DNA of 42,318 bases. Source: Bacillota bacterium (GTDB lineage: Bacteria > Bacillota > Clostridia > Christensenellales > Aristaeellaceae). Position numbers and translations under genes: made by a program. Shown piece after piece: positions 32,447-40,042 of this stretch (within the stretch, counting starts at the first letter, position 1; every line of letters begins with the position of its first letter). The stretch covers positions 1-42,318 of the forward strand of contig JAEYAR010000114.1 of the NCBI GenBank assembly GCA_023404715.1, read 5' to 3'. The notes under the pieces were generated by a model that saw nothing but the letters and a program-made list of their open reading frames with translations, was not told where the DNA came from and made no database searches.

Positions 32447-33711
32447 TGGCGCTCCTCCTGTTCGGCGTATTCATCCTGCTGCTGTTGCTCGGCGTGCCCG
32501 TCGCGTTCTCCATCTGCGCCGCGGCCGCCGTCACGATGTTCATGGGTTTTGGCGACGCCAAGATGATGATCGTCGTGCAGCGCATGTTTGCTAGCTGCGA
32601 TTCCTTCAGCCTGATCGCCGTGCCGTTCTTCATCCTGGCGGGCGACCTGCTGTCCAAGGGAAAGATCTCCAAGGTGCTCGTCGAGTTTTGCGAGTCCCTG
32701 CTGGGGATGATCAAGGGCGGCTTGTCCGTGGTCTCCGTGCTCGCGGGCATGTTCTTCGCGGCGATCTCCGGCAGCGGCGCGGCGACCACCGCGGCCGTCG
32801 GCGCGACGCTCGTGCCGGAGCTGAAAAAGCGCGGCTACCGCGAGGATTCCGCCGCCGCGCTCGTCGCCGCCGCTGGCACGATCGGCGTGGTCATCCCGCC
32901 CTCCGTCCCCATGGTGCTCTATGCCGTCATCGCCGAGGAGAGCGTAAACCGCTTGTTTCAGGCCGGTTTCCTGCCTGGAATCATGATGGGCGCCATGCTC
33001 ATCGGCATCGCGCTCTTTCAGGCATACCGGCAGGACTATCCCAAGGGCGCGCCCTTTCATTTGAAAAACATCCTGCGCCGTTTTATCCGGGCCATCGGCG
33101 GCCTCCTGATGCCCGCCATCATCCTGGGCGGCATCTTCTCAGGGTACTTTACGCCCTCTGAGGCGGCGGCGGTCGCCGTGGTGTACGCCATCCTCGTCTC
33201 CGCCTTCGTCTATCGCGATCTGACGGTCAAGGGCCTGCTGGAGATCATGCGCGGCAGCGCGAAGACGTCGGCCGTTATCATGATCATCATCGCATGCAGC
33301 GGCCCGTTCGGCTGGGCGCTGGCGAACTGGAAGATCCCCGAGGCGATCTCCGCCGCGGTGCTGGGCGTCTCCAGCAACAAGTACGTCATCCTCTTCCTGA
33401 TCTCCCTGATCATCCTGGTCGCCGGCGTGTTCATGGAAACCTCCTCGGCCATCATCATCCTGACGCCCGTGTTTCTTCCGCTGGTGCGCGCGCTGGGCGT
33501 CTCCACGCTGCATTTCGGCATTCTCTTCGTGGTGGGCATCGCCATCGGCATGATCACGCCGCCGGTCGCCATCAACCTGTTCGTCGCAACCGGCATCACA
33601 GGCCTGCCGATCGAGCGGATTTCAAAGGCGGTCGTCCCCTACCTGCTCGGCCTGATCGTCATCTTCCTGATGATCGTCTATCTGCCGCTGCTCATCCCGG
33701 GTATCCTCTGA
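32446..33711 (+). CDS. dctM: TRAP transporter large permease DctM
   Basis: The 421-residue integral membrane protein is the Na+-coupled transport subunit of the TRAP system. It has about 12 hydrophobic segments and family motifs such as ISGSGAATTAAVGATLVPEL near 105, GTIGVVIPPSVPMVLYAV near 145, and ITPPVAINLFVATGI in the C-terminal half. GGAGG lies upstream within dctQ, and the start overlaps the dctQ stop by one nt. A terminator follows the stop. Confidence 0.94.
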   Translation: MALLLFGVFILLLLLGVPVAFSICAAAAVTMFMGFGDAKMMIVVQRMFASCDSFSLIAVPFFILAGDLLSKGKISKVLVEFCESLLGMIKGGLSVVSVLAGMFFAAISGSGAATTAAVGATLVPELKKRGYREDSAAALVAAAGTIGVVIPPSVPMVLYAVIAEESVNRLFQAGFLPGIMMGAMLIGIALFQAYRQDYPKGAPFHLKNILRRFIRAIGGLLMPAIILGGIFSGYFTPSEAAAVAVVYAILVSAFVYRDLTVKGLLEIMRGSAKTSAVIMIIIACSGPFGWALANWKIPEAISAAVLGVSSNKYVILFLISLIILVAGVFMETSSAIIILTPVFLPLVRALGVSTLHFGILFVVGIAIGMITPPVAINLFVATGITGLPIERISKAVVPYLLGLIVIFLMIVYLPLLIPGIL

Positions 33712-33724
33712 CGCTATCCCCTTC

Positions 33725-33755
33725 GGTCGCAGGCATGGAGTCTGCGGCCTTTTTT
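33725..33755 (+). terminator. Terminator of the TRAP operon
   Basis: A 9-bp stem with two G-U pairs (33725-33733 with 33741-33749) and a 7-nt loop is followed by six T residues. It separates dctM from the asnA promoter. Confidence 0.8.
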
Positions 33756-33784
33756 CGCATGTATTCATCCTGTCCGCATACGAT

Positions 33785-33813
33785 TTGACAGAATCCCCGC
33801 CAGCGCGTATACT
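33785..33813 (+). promoter_or_regulatory. Promoter of asnA
   Basis: TTGACA (33785-33790), 17 bp and TATACT (33808-33813) form a near-perfect promoter. Transcription would start near 33820, about 65 nt before asnA. The short leader carries no T-box. Confidence 0.8.
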
Positions 33814-33884
33814 GAAAGATACTCTTTTGCATCGTGCGGCCATAAGAGCCGATAATCGCTCGGGCCGAATAGAAGGAGGACGCT

Positions 33885-34892
33885 ATGACCACAAGCTATA
33901 TTCCCGAGGGCTATCGCCCCACGCTCACCCTGTATGAAACGCAGGCTGCGATCAGCCTGATCAAGCGCACGTTCCAGGATGCGCTCTCCGGCGCGCTCTC
34001 GCTCAAGCGCGTATCCGCCCCCCTGTTCGTCGACCCTGCCCTGGGCCTGAACGACGACCTGAACGGCGTGGAGCGCCCCGTTACCTTTGACGTGCCCGCC
34101 GCCGGCATCGACGCGCAGGTCGTGCACTCGCTCGCCAAGTGGAAGCGCATGGCGCTGCACCGCTACGACTTTCACGTCGGCAAGGGCATTTACACGGACA
34201 TGAACGCGATCCGGCGCGATGAGGATCTCGACAACCTACATTCCATCTACGTAGATCAGTGGGATTGGGAAAAGGTGATTACCGACGAGATGCGCACCGA
34301 ATCTGTGCTGCGCTCGACGGTCAGCGCGATCGTCAACTGCATCTGCGACGCCGCGCTCATCGTGCGCGGCCGTTACCCCGCCCTGCAGACGATGATCAGC
34401 CGCGAGGTTTCCTTCATCACCTCGCAAGAGCTGGAGGACCTCTACCCCGCGCTGTCCTCCAAGGAGCGCGAGAACACCTACGTGCGCGAGCACCCGACGA
34501 CCTTTCTCTCGCAGATCGGCGGCAAGCTGCGCTCCGGCAGGCCGCACGACGGGCGCGCGCCCGATTACGACGACTGGACGCTCAACGGCGACATTCTGTT
34601 CTACAATCCGCTGCTCGACTGTGCGTTTGAGATCTCCTCGATGGGCATCCGCGTAGATCCCAAGACGCTCGACCGTCAGCTGACGTTAGCCGGCTGCGAC
34701 GCGCGGCGTAGCCTGCCCTTTCATCAAATGCTGCTCGCAGGCGAGCTGCCGCTCACCATGGGCGGGGGCATCGGCCAGTCGCGTCTGTGCATGCTGCTGC
34801 TCGGGAAGGCCCATATCGGCGAGGTGCAGTCCTCCATCTGGGATGATGAAACCCGCCGCGTATGCGAGGCCGCCGGCGTCACGCTGCTCTAG
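33885..34892 (+). CDS. asnA: Aspartate-ammonia ligase (asparagine synthetase A)
   Basis: The 335-residue enzyme makes asparagine from aspartate, ammonia and ATP in the cytoplasm. It matches AsnA throughout in length and sequence, including VSAPLFVDPALGLNDDLNG near 42, WKRMALHRYDFHVGKGIYTD near 86 and the C-terminal GGGIGQSRLCMLLLGKAHIG. AGAAGGAGG precedes the ATG. It has its own promoter and follows the TRAP terminator, so the nearby T-box does not directly control it. The membrane/Hsp70-like pair begins 102 bp downstream, with no clear terminator between. Confidence 0.96.
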   Translation: MTTSYIPEGYRPTLTLYETQAAISLIKRTFQDALSGALSLKRVSAPLFVDPALGLNDDLNGVERPVTFDVPAAGIDAQVVHSLAKWKRMALHRYDFHVGKGIYTDMNAIRRDEDLDNLHSIYVDQWDWEKVITDEMRTESVLRSTVSAIVNCICDAALIVRGRYPALQTMISREVSFITSQELEDLYPALSSKERENTYVREHPTTFLSQIGGKLRSGRPHDGRAPDYDDWTLNGDILFYNPLLDCAFEISSMGIRVDPKTLDRQLTLAGCDARRSLPFHQMLLAGELPLTMGGGIGQSRLCMLLLGKAHIGEVQSSIWDDETRRVCEAAGVTLL

Positions 34893-34994
34893 CGGCAAGC
34901 CGGGCGATACGATTGCTTAGGGGGACCCGCCCTCCCAGAACCACCCCAGGATCGCGGCCGGGGCCCGTACCCGCGGCCGCCTCGGAGGCATACG

Positions 34995-36038
34995 ATGGCA
35001 AAAAAGCTGATTGCGCGCGCCCTGCAAACGGGGCTGCGCGCCCTGACGCCGCAGGGCGGACAAGCCCTTGCGCCACAAATCATGACCACCCCGCCGCTGA
35101 CAGCAGCGGAACTCAAAAAAAGGCTAAGGGAGGCGCCGCCGCTCGTGGCCTCTTCCATGGGCGCGGCCGCCGCGTGGGGCGCGCAGCGCGAGGCCTTTGC
35201 GCTGGAGATCCTCTCCGCGCCGGATGAACAGCGCGTGCTCGCCGCCGCGCAGCTCGCGCTTTCCTCCGTACTGCAATCGGTGATCGCAACGCAGGAGGAT
35301 CGCACGCTCATCCAACATATCCGCGTGCTCTTTGCCTGCGTAAAGAGCGCGCTCGGCTTTCTCACGGTACAGGCGGAGCCCGGTGTGCGCGTTGAGGCGC
35401 AGGCGCAAGCTGCGGCGAACGGCATGCCGGGCGCGCTGCTTGCGATCTCGCTTGTATCCACGCTGGTTCTGCTCGTTGTCTCGTTTCTGAAGCTCAGCGT
35501 GCTCGGCACGGCGCTGAGCGCCCTCTCGCTCCTCTCTATGCTGCTCTTCGCCACGGCGAGCCTGCGGGAGCGCAGGCAGGCGCTCAGCCGCCTGCCGACA
35601 CGCATTACGCCGGAGGCCCGACTCGATCCCCTTCGGGTCGTTACGGCGATGGACCGCCTGATGGAAGCGGTGGACAAGCGCTTGGAAGAGCTGGCCGTGC
35701 TGTGCACGCAGCAGGACGACCCCCGTTCAGAGGCGCCCGACGCTGTGCTGCTCGACCTGCTATCCGAGCTGCTGGAGCTCGAATCGCTCAGCGGCGGGCA
35801 GGATACAGGCGCGGCCGCGCGGCGGTATCTGACGCAGCACGGCGTGCGCGTGGTGCCGTATTGCGAGGAAGTGCGCGCGGCCTTTGACGTGCAGCCTGCC
35901 CGCGCCGGGGCGCGCACCATCCGCCCCGCGCTCTACGAAGGAGACCGCCTGCTTCGGCGCGGCGTCGCCGCGGTCTGCAAGGCCGCCGCGCCAGGCGGCG
36001 AGCGGAAGGAGGCGCCCTATGCTAACGATCGGCTTTGA
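34995..36038 (+). CDS. Unknown helical membrane protein, partner of an Hsp70-like ATPase
   Basis: The 347-residue protein is mostly helical, with a hydrophobic hairpin of two membrane helices (about 146-163 and 168-186) separated by a very short turn. The N-terminal half is alanine- and leucine-rich. The C-terminal part (about 210-270) is predicted helical with acidic and leucine-rich stretches (LLDLLSELLELESLSGG). There is no signal peptide, so both flanking domains should face the cytoplasm. GGAGG lies 6 nt before the ATG. Its 3' end overlaps the Hsp70-like gene by 20 nt, so the two are translated together. I recognise no family. The close linkage suggests a membrane anchor or substrate of the ATPase. 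Confidence 0.75.
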   Translation: MAKKLIARALQTGLRALTPQGGQALAPQIMTTPPLTAAELKKRLREAPPLVASSMGAAAAWGAQREAFALEILSAPDEQRVLAAAQLALSSVLQSVIATQEDRTLIQHIRVLFACVKSALGFLTVQAEPGVRVEAQAQAAANGMPGALLAISLVSTLVLLVVSFLKLSVLGTALSALSLLSMLLFATASLRERRQALSRLPTRITPEARLDPLRVVTAMDRLMEAVDKRLEELAVLCTQQDDPRSEAPDAVLLDLLSELLELESLSGGQDTGAAARRYLTQHGVRVVPYCEEVRAAFDVQPARAGARTIRPALYEGDRLLRRGVAAVCKAAAPGGERKEAPYANDRL

Positions 36039-37920
36039 CCTGGGCGACGGCGAGAGCGCCGTCGCGCTTCTGCCGCACGACAGCGCGCTCGAGCCGCGTA
36101 TGTTCGACTTTGGCGGCACGCACAGCGTGCTTTCCGCCGTGGGCCTTCTGGGCGGCGAAATCGTCATCGGCGACGTCGCCTATCTTACCGAGGGCGTCCA
36201 GAGCCTTTGCGTGCGCTTCAAGAGCCGTTATTTGGACGATCCTGAGGCCGCATTCGACGTGGAGCGCTTCGCACGCGGCGTGCTGGATGCGCTCGTTCGC
36301 GCCCAAGTGAGCCTGGAGGACGCGCAGGTCGTCGTCGGCTGCCCTGCCGGTTGGGATGAGCGCGCACGCGCGCGTTATCGCGGCCTGCTCTCGCGCGCCG
36401 GGTTTCCGCGCGTCTCCATCGTCACAGAATCGCGAGCGGCTTTTCTCTATGCCCGCAGCGCCCACGACATCGGGGCGGATCCTAAGCTGCTGAAGGAAAC
36501 CACGCTCGTCGTGGATATCGGCTCCTCGACGACCGACTTCGCCTATATTGTGGGCGGCCGTGAGCAGGGCGTCGGCACATTCGGCAACGTGCGCCTCGGC
36601 GGCGGTGTGCTGGATGCCTGCATTCTGCTAGAAGCGCTGCTGCACAGCCCCGACCGCAGGGCGATCGAGGCGATCTTTCAGGAGTGCCCCAGCTGGTACA
36701 GCTACTGCGAGGTAGAAGCCCGCAAGCTAAAGGAAATCTACTTTTCGAACGAGTCCGCCTGGGATGAGGACACGCCCTGCACGCGCACGGTGCGCATCTA
36801 TTACGACGACCCGCCGCTCGTGCTGCCCCTGCGCCTGACGCCCGCCTCCATCCGCCATATCCTGAGCGCGCCCATTGAAGCGCTGGGCGAGCGCTCGTTT
36901 TGCCGTACGCTCGAGGATGCGCTGGGCGGCGCGCGGCAGATCACGCAGGATGCGCCGCCCAGGCTGCTCCTGCTCACAGGCGGCGCATCGCGCATGGCGT
37001 TCTTCCGCGACGCCTGCCAAAAGACGTTTCCAGACGCTGTGCTCGTCAGCTGCCCCGAACCAGAATGCTCCATCGCGCGCGGCCTCGCCTACGCAGGCCG
37101 GGTGGATCAGACGATGACAGCGTTCCGCGCGGAGATCGGCGCGCTGCTCGAGGGCGGCCTCGTCGAGCGCACGGTGAAAAGCCGCCTGCCCGAGCTGGCC
37201 GGGCCGCTCAGCAGCTGGCTCTCGGGCGAGATGATCGAGCAGGCCGCCCTGCCCGTCGTCGACGCCTGGCGCCGCGGGCAGATTCAGCGCCTCAGCGAGA
37301 TGGATGCGGCGCTCGCCGCCCATATCGAGCAAATGCTCTCCGGAGAGGAAGCAGCCGCGCGGCTTACGGCGATCACCCGGGCATGGACCGAAGATATCCT
37401 GGCCCTCCTGCAATCGCAGCTGCTGCCCATCTGCGCGCGCTACAGCGTGCCTGCGGAGGAGATGCATCTGACCGGCATCGCGCTCGATCCCCACCTTTCC
37501 CCCCTGCCGGATATGCCCGGCACGTTCGCCCTCGATTACATCGGCACCCTCGTCGCGCTGATCGCCGGGCTCATCACGGGCACGGTATGCGGCGGGGGCG
37601 GCGTCGCGCTCGTCTCCGCCGGCCCTATGGGCTGGCTTGTGGGCGCGATCCTCGCCATGCTGGCCGCCTTTATCGGGTGGACGAGCGCGCGCGCAAAGCT
37701 GCTCGAGGCGAATCTGCCGGGCCCCGTGCGTAAGCTCGTTCCCCGCGCCGTGCTCGCCTGGCAGATGCGCGCCAAGCGCGGCGACCTGCAAAAGCTGTTG
37801 TATACCGCGTTCTCGCAGGAAACGGGGGAATTTGCCACCGAGCTGTGCGCCTCCGTCTCACAGGCCCTGCGTAGGGCGATCGCCGTCCTCGTCGACGAGG
37901 CGCAAATGCAGCTGGATTGA
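36019..37920 (+). CDS. Hsp70-like ATPase with C-terminal glycine-rich membrane segment
   Basis: The 633-residue protein begins with an actin/Hsp70-type ATPase domain (about 1-365). Phosphate-1 is IGFDLGDGESA at 4-14, connect-1 VVVGCPAGWDE is at 104-114, the catalytic-glutamate region TESRAAFLYA is at 136-145, phosphate-2 VVDIGSSTTDFAY is at 164-176 and the adenosine loop LLLTGGASRM is at 317-326. The Hsp70 beta-sandwich substrate domain is absent. Instead comes a helical region (370-495), then two hydrophobic segments (about 506-530 and 535-555) with a run of glycines (TGTVCGGGG), and a basic amphipathic tail. I chose the ATG at 36019, 6 nt after AAGGAGG; the longer open frame starts inside the preceding gene. 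It may be a membrane-bound remodelling ATPase; the function is unknown. Confidence 0.8.
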   Translation: MLTIGFDLGDGESAVALLPHDSALEPRMFDFGGTHSVLSAVGLLGGEIVIGDVAYLTEGVQSLCVRFKSRYLDDPEAAFDVERFARGVLDALVRAQVSLEDAQVVVGCPAGWDERARARYRGLLSRAGFPRVSIVTESRAAFLYARSAHDIGADPKLLKETTLVVDIGSSTTDFAYIVGGREQGVGTFGNVRLGGGVLDACILLEALLHSPDRRAIEAIFQECPSWYSYCEVEARKLKEIYFSNESAWDEDTPCTRTVRIYYDDPPLVLPLRLTPASIRHILSAPIEALGERSFCRTLEDALGGARQITQDAPPRLLLLTGGASRMAFFRDACQKTFPDAVLVSCPEPECSIARGLAYAGRVDQTMTAFRAEIGALLEGGLVERTVKSRLPELAGPLSSWLSGEMIEQAALPVVDAWRRGQIQRLSEMDAALAAHIEQMLSGEEAAARLTAITRAWTEDILALLQSQLLPICARYSVPAEEMHLTGIALDPHLSPLPDMPGTFALDYIGTLVALIAGLITGTVCGGGGVALVSAGPMGWLVGAILAMLAAFIGWTSARAKLLEANLPGPVRKLVPRAVLAWQMRAKRGDLQKLLYTAFSQETGEFATELCASVSQALRRAIAVLVDEAQMQLD

Positions 37921-37932
37921 TCGAGATCTATT

Positions 37933-37994
37933 ATAAAGCCAGGGCCCCGTGCCGCACCCATCATTGGGGTAACGGCATGGGGCCCTGGCTTTAT
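37933..37994. terminator. Bidirectional terminator between the Hsp70-like and GDPD genes
   Basis: A 22-bp inverted repeat with one G-U pair (37933-37954 with 37973-37994) has ATAAAG and CTTTAT at its outer ends and further pairing inside the loop. It lies between convergent genes and can terminate both. Confidence 0.85.
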
Positions 37995-38008
37995 CCGTTC
38001 TGCCCGAT

Positions 38009-39931
38009 TCAATAGGGCAGCGGTTCTCTGTAATAAATATCATCAATTCCTAACTCTTCCTCATCATATAGGGCGTCGTCTTGCGCATCCCAGGCGTCGC
38101 CGCGGTCGTAACGATCCAGCACCTCGCGCGCGGCATGGGGCCTGTCGGTGATGAGTCCGACCACGCCCATGCGCACATACGCATCCATGCTGGCGGGCTT
38201 GTTTACCGTCCATACATAGCAGGGCAGCCAGGCTTTCTTGCATTTATCTACAAAACGGACGGAGACCATGTTCTCCTCGATCGCCAGGAAGTCGACGTTC
38301 AGCCCCCATAGCGAATCCTCTGCCAGACGGCCGATGTTGCCGTATACGCAGTAGCCGATTCGCGCATTCGGCGCCCACTCCCGCACCTCTTCCACGAGGC
38401 GAGCATCCAGCGACATGTACATGCAGTTCTTTTCCGCCCCCGCCTGTCGTACGATTTCGACCGTCCGCCGGGCTACGCTCTCCTGTTCATGTCCGTGCGC
38501 TTTGAGCTCGATCAGTAAATGAATTCGGCCCCGGCAATACTCGAGCGCCTCTGCAAGCGTTGGAATTCGGGCTTCGTATCCGTTCTGGCGCAGGGTAAAC
38601 GCCTTTAGCTCCGCTGCCGTGAGGTCGTATACATTCACGTTCTCACCCGTCAGTCGTTTCAGATTTGCGTCGTGTATCACCATGGGAACGCCGTCCGCCG
38701 AGAGCAGAATATCGATCTCCGCGTAATCCGCACCCGCGTCGATCGCCCCTTGGAGGGATGCCAGCGTATTCTCTACCCCTGTTGCGCTGCCGCGATGGCC
38801 AATCACGATGGGCGCGTGAATGCCGGGCGGCGCCGCCAGGATGCTTTGGATGATGCCGAGGATAAGCGCTGCGGATACGGCCCATACGGCTCGCTTGTGG
38901 CGGGTATAAAGACGGCTGCGCCGTATCCGCGCGGCCATGGCGGCGAAGAGGGCGCTTATGTTCGCCCAAAGCTTGCCGCCTGCGCGCCGCGCAGATTGCA
39001 TCCTCGCCTCGACCCCGGGCAGCGCTTCCTCGCTTACGATTACCGCTCCACCTGCCCGGCAGTAAACCCCGACAAGCATCGCTAACAATACTGTCATCAA
39101 GCACAGGCGCAGCAGCCCTGCGCCCCAGAAGCCGAGCAGGGATAGAAAAAACGTGCCCCTGCCAAACAGATTGCCGATGATCTCGTAGATGCTCGCATCC
39201 GTAACGCCGGGATAATCCGCCGGGACGAAACCCGGCCATACGAACAGGGCGCACCAGAGGGCCAGGAAACAGGCGAACCAGGCGATGTCGCGCCCCTTTA
39301 TCCGCCTTAGCATGCCCCATCCGTTGCGAACCGCCCTGCCGAAACGCGCATGCGCCAGCACCATGCTTGGCAGCGTAAACACGAGCGCGAGGAAGCCCGC
39401 CGCCAGCAGCAGGCCCAGCAACGCGAGCGCGATGCCGCCCAGCGGCGTCTTTGACAGCTCGCCGGTGATGAAGTTGGGGATCTGTGTGCGCGGAAGCAAA
39501 GAGCTGTATAACCCCATGTGCACGACGGGCAGCAGCCCCAGCGCATATGCCGCAAAACCCAGGAGGCCGATGCTGCAAAGGCTATCCATCGCCGTGAAGC
39601 CAAGCTTCATCGCGTGCAGCGGCGACATCGGCTTTCTTTGAACCGTGCCAACCGTCAGGAGAATCAACACCGCATATTCATAATAGACGAGGACAGCCGA
39701 GATCATCGCGAGCAGGACCGCGGCGAATAGCCCGATGGGATGAAAAAGAAAGCGCCAGATATCGGCGTTAAAGGCGATGCTTCGCCGGCTTACGTTGAGC
39801 ATGACCTGCATAATAAAGGACAGCACCGGTCGAAATAGGCATGCCGTCAGAAGTTTATATAGAATTTCAAAGAGTAGAACGTTCATCAACAGCTGCATCA
39901 TAGCGCGCAGGGTTGCGGGTATGGATTTCAT
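38009..39931 (-). CDS. Membrane-anchored glycerophosphodiester phosphodiesterase
   Basis: The 640-residue protein fuses an N-terminal multi-helix membrane domain (about 10-365, resembling the GPDPase membrane domain) to a C-terminal GDPD catalytic domain. Catalytic residues are visible: His379-Arg380 in IGHRGS, Glu387-Asn388 in VENTL, Glu405/Asp407 in AEIDI and His420-Asp421 in VIHDANL. It would hydrolyse glycerophosphodiesters at the membrane, releasing glycerol-3-phosphate. The last 35 residues are highly acidic, which is unusual. I chose the ATG at 39931 with GAGGGG 8 nt upstream; an earlier in-frame ATG at 39955 lies next to a likely -10 box and has no ribosome site. Confidence 0.9.
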   Translation of the reverse strand: MKSIPATLRAMMQLLMNVLLFEILYKLLTACLFRPVLSFIMQVMLNVSRRSIAFNADIWRFLFHPIGLFAAVLLAMISAVLVYYEYAVLILLTVGTVQRKPMSPLHAMKLGFTAMDSLCSIGLLGFAAYALGLLPVVHMGLYSSLLPRTQIPNFITGELSKTPLGGIALALLGLLLAAGFLALVFTLPSMVLAHARFGRAVRNGWGMLRRIKGRDIAWFACFLALWCALFVWPGFVPADYPGVTDASIYEIIGNLFGRGTFFLSLLGFWGAGLLRLCLMTVLLAMLVGVYCRAGGAVIVSEEALPGVEARMQSARRAGGKLWANISALFAAMAARIRRSRLYTRHKRAVWAVSAALILGIIQSILAAPPGIHAPIVIGHRGSATGVENTLASLQGAIDAGADYAEIDILLSADGVPMVIHDANLKRLTGENVNVYDLTAAELKAFTLRQNGYEARIPTLAEALEYCRGRIHLLIELKAHGHEQESVARRTVEIVRQAGAEKNCMYMSLDARLVEEVREWAPNARIGYCVYGNIGRLAEDSLWGLNVDFLAIEENMVSVRFVDKCKKAWLPCYVWTVNKPASMDAYVRMGVVGLITDRPHAAREVLDRYDRGDAWDAQDDALYDEEELGIDDIYYREPLPY

Positions 39932-39966
39932 CGGCTTCGCCCCTCTATCGATCATTACAGGTCATG

Positions 39967-39972
39967 ATTATA
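39967..39972 (-). promoter_or_regulatory. Extended -10 promoter of the GDPD gene
   Basis: On the minus strand TATAAT (39972-39967) is preceded by TGG, an extended -10; no good -35 is visible. The predicted start near 39960 gives a leader of about 30 nt before the ATG at 39931 and supports that start over 39955. Confidence 0.5.
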
Positions 39973-40000
39973 CCACATTTTATACGGCATCACGCATTAA

Positions 40001-40032
40001 AAAAGGGGCCGTTCGCAAGAACAGCCCCTTTT
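40001..40032 (-). terminator. Terminator of the large solute-binding protein gene
   Basis: AAAAGGGGC (40001-40009) pairs with GCCCCTTTT (40024-40032), and GTTC with GAAC inside it, closing on a GCAA tetraloop. On the minus strand it ends in a T-run. It lies about 10 bp after the stop of the solute-binding protein gene. Confidence 0.85.
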
Positions 40033-40042
40033 ACGCGCGGAT

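Noticed and set aside
35884..36018. Longer start for the Hsp70-like protein
   Set aside because: The extra residues overlap the preceding gene in another frame, and the ATPase phosphate-1 motif starts right at the ATG at 36019, which has an AAGGAGG site.
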